NCBI GenBank assembly: GCA_003551865.1
Contig: PUNU01000184.1
Coordinates: 1-14,290, forward strand
Length of the DNA: 14,290 nt
Reading direction: 5' to 3'
Source: Syntrophomonadaceae bacterium
Lineage (GTDB): Bacteria > Bacillota_D > Dethiobacteria > DTU022
Part shown: piece after piece, positions 6,388 through 12,768 of the stretch
Layout: each line of letters begins with the position of its first letter
How positions within the stretch are numbered: position 1 is the first letter of the stretch
Position numbers and translations under genes: made by a program
Notes under the pieces: generated by a model
What the model was told of the DNA's origin: nothing
Databases searched by the model: none
Seen by the model: only the letters and a program-made list of their open reading frames with translations

Positions 6388-7731
6388 TTAACCTGCCACA
6401 AGGATCCAGATGATCATAGCCGCCAACAAAGCAGTAATTACAATATTCCAGATCCATAAAGTTTTTAACGGCGATTTTGTTTCTTCTTCTTTTCTTTCCA
6501 GCTGTTCTGTAAGTTTTGCTATTTCCCTTTTCAACTCCCGGCTTGAGTCTTCTTCCCGGTGAGCATCAGCGCGGCTGACAACAGTCGTACTTTGAGAGCC
6601 ATGTTGAGCGCTTATTTCCGCGCCTGTTGATTTGCTTTTTTCTGTCGCTGTTTCGCCAAAATGAGCCTGTGCTTTTTCGTCTTCTTTCAATTCCCCGGCC
6701 GTTTTTTGTTCTTCCGATATGCTGTCGTCATACTGGGCCTGGATCTCGTCGTCTTTCCATTCACCTGTATACTTTCTCCCGTCTGCATTGATCATAGTTC
6801 CCTGGCCGTGTTTTTTGTCGTTTTCCCAATTGCCGATATATTTTTTCCCGTCCGTATAAATCATGGTCCCATAACCGTGTCTTTTGCCTTCATATCTTGT
6901 CCCAATGTATTTTAATCCGTTTAGATATAACATAATTCCCGGACCTTGTATCCTGTCGTCTTTCCATTCACCAATATATCTTTCGCCGCCGGTATAAACC
7001 ATTGTTCCCTGGCCGTGTCTTTTTCCGTCTTTCCATTCACCAATATATTTTCTTCCGTCCTGCCAGGAGATTATTCCATGTCCATTTGGCCGGTCATTAT
7101 CTGATGCAAGGAGATCTTTAAAATCGTCTGCGTTGATCCTGATTTCTTCACCATGCCTTTTACCGTCTTTCCATTCACAAAATAGGATGTTTCCGCTGGC
7201 ATAGATAATGGTTCCCGGGCCGTTTCTTTTACCGTTTCTCCATTCACCGATGTATTTGCCAACATAGGTATCTTCATCCCAAATTGTCATAACGCCCTGT
7301 CCGTTTCTCTTGCCTTCCTTAAATTCCCCGACATATTTTCTATTACCCGGCCAAAATATCATTCCCTGGCCGTTGGGCTGATCTTTTTCCCATTCGCCAA
7401 TATATTTTGCTCCATCCGGCCTGGTCCAGGTGCCGTAACCATTTCTCAATCCATTTTTGTATTCGCCTTCGTACTTGCTTCCATCTCGCCAGGTTATTAC
7501 TCCCTGACCATGAGGTTGGTCGCTTTCCCACTCTCCAACATACTTTCTTCCATCGGCGTAAATCATTGTGCCATGACCGTGTTTCATGCCGTTTTTAAAT
7601 TCACCTTCGTACTTACTTCCATCTTCACGGGTCATGGTCCCGTAGCCGTCTGTTTTACCCTCTTTCCATTCGCCGACAAATTTTCTTTTTTCCGGGAACA
7701 GATAAACTCCTTGATTTACTCCCTTATTCAT
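6388..7731 (-). CDS. MORN-repeat protein with coiled-coil linker and C-terminal membrane anchor
   Basis: The protein has 447 residues. Residues 7-332 form 14 consecutive units of about 23 residues with the MORN pattern (G-x-G-T-M-x-x-x-D-G-x-K-Y-x-G-E-W-K-x-x-x-x-x-G). Unit 7 (145-171) carries 4 extra residues, and unit 9 (195-217) has lost the motif (EEIRINADDFKDLLASDNDRPNG). A low-complexity Glu/Lys/Ala/Thr region (about 333-385) and a charged heptad-like stretch (about 390-420) follow. The protein ends in one 22-residue hydrophobic segment (426-447) with only Ala-Gly after it. No signal peptide is present, so it looks tail-anchored with the repeats in the cytoplasm. MORN repeats form elongated beta-sheets that bind lipids or proteins; the role here is unknown. 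AAGGTGG (complement of 7738-7744) is 6 nt before the ATG. A GEMM-I riboswitch in the leader implies c-di-GMP control. Confidence 0.9.
   Translation of the reverse strand: MNKGVNQGVYLFPEKRKFVGEWKEGKTDGYGTMTREDGSKYEGEFKNGMKHGHGTMIYADGRKYVGEWESDQPHGQGVITWRDGSKYEGEYKNGLRNGYGTWTRPDGAKYIGEWEKDQPNGQGMIFWPGNRKYVGEFKEGKRNGQGVMTIWDEDTYVGKYIGEWRNGKRNGPGTIIYASGNILFCEWKDGKRHGEEIRINADDFKDLLASDNDRPNGHGIISWQDGRKYIGEWKDGKRHGQGTMVYTGGERYIGEWKDDRIQGPGIMLYLNGLKYIGTRYEGKRHGYGTMIYTDGKKYIGNWENDKKHGQGTMINADGRKYTGEWKDDEIQAQYDDSISEEQKTAGELKEDEKAQAHFGETATEKSKSTGAEISAQHGSQSTTVVSRADAHREEDSSRELKREIAKLTEQLERKEEETKSPLKTLWIWNIVITALLAAMIIWILVAG
6736..7713 (-). repeat. Fourteen degenerate ~69-bp coding tandem repeats (MORN units)
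   Basis: The in-frame units of 23 codons (27 codons in unit 7) are diverged at DNA level but keep phrases such as GGNCARGGNAC and GAATGGAAA. The array is an old internal duplication within the MORN gene rather than a recent DNA repeat. Confidence 0.85.
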
Positions 7732-7893
7732 ATTTTTCCACCTTCCCCAGCGATATAGATTTGAAATTTTTCTGGTTGATTGTTTCTATCGGTTTTAGTG
7801 ACTTGTGTTTATATCATGGCTGCTGTTTGTGCAAATCAGTTTAATTTTTATTAACTTCAAAAGCCTGATAAATCGTGATTAAAGACAAAAACA

Positions 7894-7992
7894 ACCCATT
7901 TTGGCAACCCGGCAATCATAGCTCTCGAATAAGAGCATTAGACCCGTGGCTTTGCGTCCTCGCCTTTCAACGAGTTTGCCTTTTTCATTGGG
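7894..7992 (-). ncRNA. Cyclic di-GMP-I (GEMM-I) riboswitch upstream of the MORN-repeat gene
   Basis: Read on the minus strand, the conserved blocks occur in order: GGCAAAC (complement of 7974-7980); stem P2 CUCGUU/GGCGAG closed by a GAAA tetraloop (7965-7968); GGACGCAAAGCC (7948-7959); GGGUCUAA (7938-7945, tetraloop-receptor side); P3 hairpin GCUCU/AGAGC (7921-7936); UAUG receptor side; and GCCGGGUUGCC (7903-7913). The outer P1 uses CCCA (7989-7992) with UGGG (7895-7898). Known members bind c-di-GMP in this three-helix fold. The conserved guanines of the GGCAAAC strand are kept, which fits c-di-GMP rather than the cGAMP-selective variants, though that is inferred. About 160 nt separate it from the start codon. 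I cannot resolve a clear terminator or sequestering stem there, so ON or OFF control is not decided. Confidence 0.93.
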
Positions 7993-8033
7993 TTTTTTTA
8001 TGTCTTTTTAATTATGTCCCCTATATATGTAAT

Positions 8034-8062
8034 ATTATATGATTTTAAAAAGATTATGTCAA
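8034..8062 (-). promoter_or_regulatory. Consensus sigma-A promoter of the riboswitch/MORN transcript
   Basis: On the minus strand TTGACA (complement of 8057-8062) and TATAAT (complement of 8034-8039) are exactly 17 bp apart, both boxes perfect. Transcription would begin near 8027, about 35 nt before the riboswitch and about 295 nt before the start codon. Confidence 0.88.
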
Positions 8063-8280
8063 TATTAAAATAATTTTAAGCCGTTTGTCTTGTTAAAAAA
8101 ACTACTTTTTTTGAAAAATTTCATGCCTTTAACCGACAACCCTAGATTATGAGAGGTAATAGAGTTTTCCATGCCCGCTGCTCCTGTATGCAGGGCGATT
8201 TACTATTTATTGTTAAATGTCTTTGTATAAATATTAAAATCCGAAATTTAAGGCAGCGTGGTGGAAAATACTTGCCCCTG
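8063..8280. other. AT-rich gap between the redox protein gene and the MORN promoter
   Basis: No coding frame with a ribosome binding site is visible. The only structure is an imperfect hairpin at about 8173-8198, where GCCC-GC-TGC can pair with GCA-GGGC. It lies about 80 nt past the stop of the gene ending at 8281. It lacks a U-run on the minus strand, so it is at best a weak 3' structure of that transcript. Confidence 0.35.
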
Positions 8281-8799
8281 CTAAAGCTGTTTCGGTTCTA
8301 TGCCTTTTTCCAGTAAAATTTCTGCAACCCATCTGGCGGTTTTCCCCGCTACATCTGTGCACTTGTCATCATGTCCTCCGTCTGCTTCAAATTTTTGGTA
8401 TTCTTCTTTATCCCACAGGTTATAAGAGCGGCCCATTTTTTTATGCTGAACGTCATGGCAAATCACACTTCCAAATTCATCGACGAATTTATTGCGGAGT
8501 TCTTTTGATAAAAAGAAATTCTTAAAGTGCCTGCCGCCTTGCCCGAATTCTTTTCGTTCTCTGCCAAACTGACTGCTGATCGCGGCAATGCCGCCAACCA
8601 GGGCTCCGCAGGTTCCATCACCGCAGAGGGCTCCGCCGGCTGCAAAGGAGTGAACTGCTTTAATAGTTGCATCGTCAATAAAATCAAAATAATCCTTGAT
8701 TGCCGAGAGGACCGCCTGAGGACATGATCCATATTTGCCTTCATACTCGTAAGCCCGGTTGTAGATTTCTTCCAGCAGTTTTTCTTTGTCAACCTCCAT
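8281..8799 (-). CDS. C_GCAxxG_C_C family putative redox-active protein
   Basis: The product has 172 residues and is predicted soluble. It shows the spaced cysteines of this small family: GSC at Cys26, the core ALCGDGTCGALVGG with Cys59 and Cys64 in a glycine-rich loop, VICHD with Cys114, and DKCTD with Cys147 near the end. The family is common in anaerobes and is thought to be redox- or metal-active, often near electron-transfer genes; its biochemical reaction is not established. AAGGAG (complement of 8809-8814) lies 9 nt before the ATG. It is transcribed toward the MORN gene, but the strong promoter at 8034-8062 makes that gene independently expressed. It diverges from the ArsR regulator; a shared operator region is possible, though its own promoter is not obvious. 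Confidence 0.85.
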   Translation of the reverse strand: MEVDKEKLLEEIYNRAYEYEGKYGSCPQAVLSAIKDYFDFIDDATIKAVHSFAAGGALCGDGTCGALVGGIAAISSQFGRERKEFGQGGRHFKNFFLSKELRNKFVDEFGSVICHDVQHKKMGRSYNLWDKEEYQKFEADGGHDDKCTDVAGKTARWVAEILLEKGIEPKQL

Positions 8800-8884
8800 T
8801 TACACATTCTCCTTTTCGGTTTTTTTGATAAGTGGTTATTTGTATAGTAATTCTTTATTGATCACCAGGCTCCTTCACATTATT

Positions 8885-8906
8885 GGGGACGGTTCTTTTT
8901 GTTTCA
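8885..8906 (+). repeat. Second copy of the 22-bp dispersed repeat
   Basis: The sequence starting GGGGACGGTTC and ending TTTGTTTCA is identical over all 22 bases to the left arm at 1700-1721. Here it is single, without the inverted partner. It ends 1 bp before the -35 box of the arsR promoter. Confidence 0.9.
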
Positions 8907-8907
8907 C

Positions 8908-8936
8908 TTGACACAAACAGTTAGTTAATATATAAT
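8908..8936 (+). promoter_or_regulatory. Consensus promoter of the arsR-ABC exporter operon
   Basis: TTGACA (8908-8913) and TATAAT (8931-8936) are separated by exactly 17 bp, both perfect. The arsR start codon is 40 nt downstream. A strong core promoter suits a repressor-controlled operon. Confidence 0.88.
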
Positions 8937-8961
8937 CTAATTAAGCATACAGTTAATTAAT
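8917..8961 (+). promoter_or_regulatory. Candidate ArsR operator: two direct repeats around the -10
   Basis: ACAGTTAGTTAAT (8917-8929) and ACAGTTAATTAAT (8949-8961) match at 12 of 13 positions and are 32 bp apart, about three helical turns. The first lies inside the promoter spacer and the second just past the expected start site. In addition 8921-8940 is an imperfect palindrome (TTAG...CTAA) over the -10. Either could be the site where the encoded regulator represses its own operon. Confidence 0.5.
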
Positions 8962-8976
8962 TGATAGAGGTGCGGC

Positions 8977-9462
8977 ATGGATATTAATAAGGCGGTTCTA
9001 ACTTTTAGGGCAATTGGGGATGACACCCGTTTAAAAATAATGAAATTGCTTCTTGAAAACGATCTTTGTGTTGGCGCCCTGGCCCGGATGCTGGAAATTT
9101 CCAAGCCGGCGGTTTCCCAGCACTTGAAAGTGCTGCGCGAGGCCGGCTTGGTTAAAGGTGATAAACGCGGTTATTGGACACATTACGAAGTAAACAGATC
9201 ATCCCTTCGAGATGCTGTCTTCTACCTGCAGGGAATGGCCGAATCTGAAGGTTCGGCTGCTTATGTTTGCCTGCGGACTAAAGATCGGAATTACGACATA
9301 GACGACATAGACATGGAAAGGAGGGTTTTGGCGATGTGCAAAGATTGCTGTGAACAGCCGGAAAAACTGAAAATGAAGCCTCAGCAGTGTACACCTGAAC
9401 AGATCAAAGAATGCCATGGTGATGAAAAAGAGCATCCCTGCGAGAAAGAAAAGGAAGAATAA
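8977..9462 (+). CDS. ArsR-family transcriptional regulator with cysteine-rich C-terminal tail
   Basis: The product has 161 residues. Residues 1-85 form a winged helix: TFRAIGDDTRLKIMKLLL, then the recognition region LARMLEISKPAVSQHLKVLREAGLV (35-59), and the wing KGDKRGYWTHYEV. Cys31 in LCVGAL falls where ArsR/SmtB sensors have the ELCVCD metal-binding segment, but only one of the two cysteines is kept. From about 113 a hydrophilic tail carries six more cysteines (121, 124, 125, 138, 146, 155) with a CKDCC cluster and His residues, suggesting metal or thiol sensing. GAGGTG (8967-8972) lies 4 nt before the ATG. The ABC exporter genes follow after 49 bp, so it is probably the operon's self-regulating repressor. 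The inducer is unknown. Confidence 0.9.
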   Translation: MDINKAVLTFRAIGDDTRLKIMKLLLENDLCVGALARMLEISKPAVSQHLKVLREAGLVKGDKRGYWTHYEVNRSSLRDAVFYLQGMAESEGSAAYVCLRTKDRNYDIDDIDMERRVLAMCKDCCEQPEKLKMKPQQCTPEQIKECHGDEKEHPCEKEKEE

Positions 9463-9511
9463 ACCGGCAGCGGTACCGGCTTGGTAACTTTCAGTGAGGT
9501 GAAGCGTTAAG

Positions 9512-10468
9512 TTGGTGATTATTGAAGCAGAAAACATAAAAAAGAATTATAATGGCCTGACCGCGGTAGACGGAGTTAATTTTCATATTGAACGGGGAGA
9601 AATTTTTGGTTTTCTCGGTCCGAACGGGGCCGGGAAAACCACAACTATTAATATGCTTACCGGATTGGCCCGTATTACTGAAGGCAGGGTTAAGCTTCTT
9701 GGAGAAGACTACACCAATAACGCCAAAAAAGCCCAGGCCAGAATGGGTATAGTGCCCGATGAGAGCAACCTTTACGAAGAGTTAAATGGTTGGGAGAACC
9801 TGTGTTTCTGCGGGGCTCTTTACGGTATGGAAAGAAAGCTCCGGGAGAAACGAGCTGAGCAACTGCTTAAGCAGTTTGGGTTGGACGAAGCAGGCCGCAG
9901 GCCATTTAAGGCTTATTCCAAGGGCATGAAAAGAAAACTGACCATCGCTGCGGGGATTATCCATCAACCGGAAATCTTGTTTCTGGATGAACCTACCACC
10001 GGGATTGATGTAGCCTTTGCACGGCAGATCCGCAGGTTGATAGTTGATCTTAACCGCAGGGGGACAACAATTTTTCTTACCACCCATTATATCGAGGAGG
10101 CGGAAAGACTTTGTAAACGCCTTGCTTTTATTGTTCGGGGAAATATTGTCCGTGAAGGTACTGTAGATGAACTATTGGAAGAAGCCCGGGAAGGAAATGT
10201 AGTCAATTTTACCCTGGGAGGAGATGTTTCCGGAATAGAAGGGGAGCTTGAGAGCCGGTTTCCGCAGTATGATATCAACCTGCCGGAAAACAGTGCGGTG
10301 AGCATTTATTCTCCTCAATCTTTCAACCTGCTGCCTCTGGTGCAGTTCTTCGAGGAAAAGGGGCTTCCGGTTTATGAAGCCAAGATACAGCGCCCATCCC
10401 TGGAGGAAGTATTTGTCAAAGTAACGGGGATCGAGTTGGAAAAGATGCGGAACCAAAAAGGGGCTTGA
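9512..10468 (+). CDS. ABC-2 type transporter, ATP-binding subunit
   Basis: This 318-residue ATPase couples ATP hydrolysis to export through the adjacent permease. It has Walker A GPNGAGKTT (36-44), a signature of YSKGMKRK form (135-142), Walker B plus D-loop EILFLDEPTTGID (154-166) and H-loop His192 (LTTH). The usual Q-loop glutamine is replaced in VPDESNLYEEL, as seen in some drug- and lantibiotic-type exporters. Residues about 220-318 form the C-terminal accessory region typical of CcmA/DrrA-like ATPases. The start is TTG at 9512 with GAGGTG (9496-9501) 10 nt upstream; GTG at 9515 is the alternative. The stop codon sits just before the permease ATG, so the two are translationally coupled. 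Export of a toxic compound, metal complex or peptide is likely, but the substrate cannot be read. Confidence 0.92.
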   Translation: MVIIEAENIKKNYNGLTAVDGVNFHIERGEIFGFLGPNGAGKTTTINMLTGLARITEGRVKLLGEDYTNNAKKAQARMGIVPDESNLYEELNGWENLCFCGALYGMERKLREKRAEQLLKQFGLDEAGRRPFKAYSKGMKRKLTIAAGIIHQPEILFLDEPTTGIDVAFARQIRRLIVDLNRRGTTIFLTTHYIEEAERLCKRLAFIVRGNIVREGTVDELLEEAREGNVVNFTLGGDVSGIEGELESRFPQYDINLPENSAVSIYSPQSFNLLPLVQFFEEKGLPVYEAKIQRPSLEEVFVKVTGIELEKMRNQKGA

Positions 10469-10470
10469 TC

Positions 10471-11205
10471 ATGAAGACCTGGATTGCTTTTACCAACATT
10501 TTAATGAAAGATATGCGCAGTTATTATTTAAAACCGCCCAATATCAGCTGGGGGCTGATTTTTCCCGTAGCCTGGACCTTGATGTTTTTTTTACGTTCTC
10601 CCGCCGCCCTGGAAGTGCGCGATTTGCTGCCGGGAGTAATGGCCCTGTCTATCCTTTTCGGAACCACTTCCATGTTGGCGGTAACGATTACTTTTGAAAG
10701 GAAAAGCCGTTCTTTTGAACGTCTCCTCTTAGCACCGATCAGCCTCAACCTATTGATGCTGGCCAAAACCTCCGGGGCAATTGCTTTCGGAGTGATCAAC
10801 GCTTTTGTGCCGGTGATTTTTGCAAGCTTTTTGACAGAGCTGATCGAAATCAACTGGCTTATGGTCTTTGGCAGTGTGCTGTTTATTGCGATCACCTCCA
10901 CCTTCCTTGGACTTTTTATTGCTGTTTCCGTCAGCCAGGTTTTTGAAGCCCAGACTTTTTCGAATTTCTTCCGCTTTCCAATGATTTTCCTCTGCGGGCT
11001 TTTCATTCCGCTGACAGATCTTCCTGCTTTCCTTCAACCTCTTTCGTATGCCCTGCCGCTTACATACGGTGCCGATATTTTAAAAACCGCCATCAACGAA
11101 AACGGATTTTTATCCGTACCTTTAAGTTTTTTGGCCCTTGCCGCTTTCAGTGTCTTTTTGTTTGCCTACAGCATCCATAATGTGAACCGAAAATGGATTA
11201 ATTAA
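10471..11205 (+). CDS. ABC-2 type transporter, membrane permease subunit
   Basis: The product has 244 residues and about six hydrophobic segments: near 27-42, 55-75, 98-120, 128-152, 166-186 and 219-240. It matches the ABC2_membrane fold, including the conserved FERLLLAPIS stretch after the second segment and the FIPLTDLPAFLQPLSYALPLTYGADIL loop before the last. ATG at 10471 is preferred over the in-frame TTG at 10465, because AAAGGGG (10457-10463) lies 7 nt upstream of the ATG. It begins 2 nt after the ATPase stop. With that ATPase it should form a dimeric exporter of the drug-resistance or NodJ/DrrB type. No self-protection or biosynthesis gene is adjacent to name a substrate. Confidence 0.92.
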   Translation: MKTWIAFTNILMKDMRSYYLKPPNISWGLIFPVAWTLMFFLRSPAALEVRDLLPGVMALSILFGTTSMLAVTITFERKSRSFERLLLAPISLNLLMLAKTSGAIAFGVINAFVPVIFASFLTELIEINWLMVFGSVLFIAITSTFLGLFIAVSVSQVFEAQTFSNFFRFPMIFLCGLFIPLTDLPAFLQPLSYALPLTYGADILKTAINENGFLSVPLSFLALAAFSVFLFAYSIHNVNRKWIN

Positions 11206-11210
11206 GAGAA

Positions 11211-11232
11211 AAAAGTGCAAATAAATGCTTTT
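11211..11232 (+). terminator. Weak AT-rich stem-loop after the ABC permease
   Basis: AAAAG-T-GCA (11211-11219) can pair with TGC-TTTT (11226-11232) with one bulged base, followed by a T/A-rich tract. It is the only hairpin between the exporter operon and the next gene. It is weak, so termination here is uncertain. Confidence 0.3.
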
Positions 11233-11301
11233 ATAATTTAGGGATATTAAAAACAACTCAGGTTCAAAGAAAGTTTAAAGTTTTTTAAGGAGTATTTTTT
11301 C

Positions 11302-11619
11302 ATGTCGGAAAAACTAAAGGTGGGAATTAAGTTTTGTGGACACTGTAATCCTTATATGTCGACACATGAAGTATATCGGAAAATAGTACAAAAAGCGGAA
11401 ATTGAGCACTGGCTTAGCTTTGTTTCAATGGACTCATTAGATATGGAAGTGTTAATTATAATTAGCGGTTGCCCCGTTGATTGTGCCGATCGAGACACAA
11501 AAGTGTATCAAAATATAGTAGTGGCTGGAGAATCAGTAAACCGTGAAGATTGTCCTGCCAAAGAGATCCCAGATAAAGTAATCAAAGTTCTCAAAAAAAT
11601 ATATAATAACAAAAAATAG
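11302..11619 (+). CDS. Small five-cysteine protein of unknown function (CGHCNP motif)
   Basis: The product has 105 residues. AAGGAG (11287-11292) lies 9 nt before the ATG. I do not recognise a named family. Visible features are an N-terminal strand leading into KFCGHCNPYMSTHE with Cys12 and Cys15 as a CxxC pair, a central strand LIIISGCPVDCADR with Cys57 and Cys61, Cys84, a VAGESVN turn, and a basic C-terminal helix. The alternating strand/helix pattern with CxxC and CxxxC suggests a thioredoxin-like or [2Fe-2S]-ferredoxin-like fold that binds metal or a cluster. It has no signal peptide or membrane segment. It stands in an AT-rich stretch between the exporter and an IclR/IorA pair, which hints at an electron-transfer or accessory role for that pathway, but this is inference. 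Confidence 0.85.
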   Translation: MSEKLKVGIKFCGHCNPYMSTHEVYRKIVQKAEIEHWLSFVSMDSLDMEVLIIISGCPVDCADRDTKVYQNIVVAGESVNREDCPAKEIPDKVIKVLKKIYNNKK

Positions 11620-11845
11620 TAAACCTAAAATATTTTAGTAAAATTGGCAATTTTGCTATTTCTTTTTCCTACCTGAAGCTGCTAAAATAAAATTTTATAG
11701 GATCTTAAATTTAATTGATAAAAATAATTTTTTAAGAAGGAATATCAAAAATTTAATAGAATATATAAAGCGTAATTTGAAATAATATTTTACTAGATAA
11801 AACATTCGCGTGGAAATTAAATGTGGAAATTGAGGGAGTTGTGCG
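11620..11845. other. Very AT-rich intergenic stretch with a palindrome and hairpin
   Basis: CTAAAATATTTTAG (11625-11638) is a perfect 14-bp palindrome beginning 6 nt after the preceding stop. It is followed by AAAATT-GGC-AATTTT (11640-11654) and a pyrimidine-rich run, which could act as a weak terminator. I find no other gene. No good promoter is evident for iclR, although -10-like A/T tracts abound. Confidence 0.4.
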
Positions 11846-12643
11846 ATGAAAAATAATTATAGTATTAGAGTTTTAGAAAGGGCCCAAAAAATACTTAATT
11901 GCTTTACATTAGAAGAACCAGAGAAATCTTTGATGGACTTGAGCCTGGAAACAAAACTTCATAAAAGCACAGTTTTTCGAATTTTAGAAACTTTGGAAGG
12001 GTTGCGATGGGTTCAACAAGACCCAAAAACCGGGCTTTATTATCTTGGGACAGGGATATTTGAACTGGGGAGTCGGGCAGTAAACGGACTTGATTTATAT
12101 AAAGTAAGTCGTCCTCATTTGGAAAAATTGCTGAAATCTACGGGTCAGACTGTTCACCTGGTTATTCATGCTGATGGAGAAGTGCTTTATCTAAACAAGT
12201 TGGAAAGCCCCGGTTCATTCATTGCTCAACCGTCGCACATAGGTTTGCGAATGCCGATGCACTGCACTGCGGTTGGTAAGGTATTATTGGCTTATATGGA
12301 AAAAGAAAGGGTAGAACAAATTATAGAAGAAAAAGGGTTGCCTAAACTAACTCCCAATACAACAACTTCAAAAAAGAGCCTTTGGCATGAATTAGACAAA
12401 ATCAAAAACCGCGGTTATGCACTAGATGACGAAGAAATACAATTGGGGCTTCGCTGTGTAGCTGCGCCCCTGTGTGGATACAATGAGAAAGTGATAGCAG
12501 CGGTAAGTGTTAGTGGATTGGTATCGAATTTATGTGACAAACGTTTACCTTTTATAATCCGTGAAGTTATGCAGGTTGCATCAGCTATTTCAAGAGACCT
12601 GGGATGCCCCAAGCTTAATTATGTTATTAATAGTATGGATTGA
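11846..12643 (+). CDS. IclR-family transcriptional regulator
   Basis: The product has 265 residues. It has an N-terminal winged helix (about 6-70), with SLMDLSLETKLHKSTVFRILETLEGLRWV as the helix-turn-helix and KTGLYYLGTGIFELGS as the wing and linker. An IclR effector domain (about 80-255) follows, including RMPMHCTAVGKVLLAY (135-150), GYALDDEEIQLGLRCVAAPL (190-209) and AAVSVSGL. GAGGGAG (11832-11838) lies 7 nt before the ATG. IclR proteins bind small carboxylates or aromatic acids and control the adjacent catabolic gene. The next gene, an IorA-like oxidoreductase, is the obvious candidate target. Codon use is more AT-rich than in the genes to the left. Confidence 0.92.
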   Translation: MKNNYSIRVLERAQKILNCFTLEEPEKSLMDLSLETKLHKSTVFRILETLEGLRWVQQDPKTGLYYLGTGIFELGSRAVNGLDLYKVSRPHLEKLLKSTGQTVHLVIHADGEVLYLNKLESPGSFIAQPSHIGLRMPMHCTAVGKVLLAYMEKERVEQIIEEKGLPKLTPNTTTSKKSLWHELDKIKNRGYALDDEEIQLGLRCVAAPLCGYNEKVIAAVSVSGLVSNLCDKRLPFIIREVMQVASAISRDLGCPKLNYVINSMD

Positions 12644-12674
12644 GGTGTTTCTCCAAAAAACATAATATATTAAA

Positions 12675-12712
12675 AAGCAAAACTATGGTTGGGAGGGTGG
12701 GTTGTTTTGCTT
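12675..12712. promoter_or_regulatory. Inverted repeat between iclR and the iorA-like gene
   Basis: AAGCAAAAC (12675-12683) and GTTTTGCTT (12704-12712) are perfect 9-bp inverted arms around a 20-nt G-rich loop. It may be an IclR operator, because it overlaps the candidate promoter, or a stem-loop ending the iclR transcript. Confidence 0.5.
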
Positions 12713-12717
12713 ATATT
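12689..12717 (+). promoter_or_regulatory. Candidate promoter of the iorA-like gene
   Basis: TTGGGA (12689-12694) and TATATT (12712-12717) are 17 bp apart, ending 51 nt before the start codon. The right arm of the inverted repeat fills the end of the spacer, so binding there would block the polymerase. Confidence 0.45.
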
Positions 12718-12768
12718 ATAAAACTAAGTTTCACAGCATAAAACAATTGTTGCAGAAAGGAGTTAGTC

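Noticed and set aside
6736..7713. Periodic repeats suggestive of a CRISPR array
   Set aside because: The ~69-bp period is in frame, diverged and encodes MORN units; no near-identical direct repeats or unique spacers.
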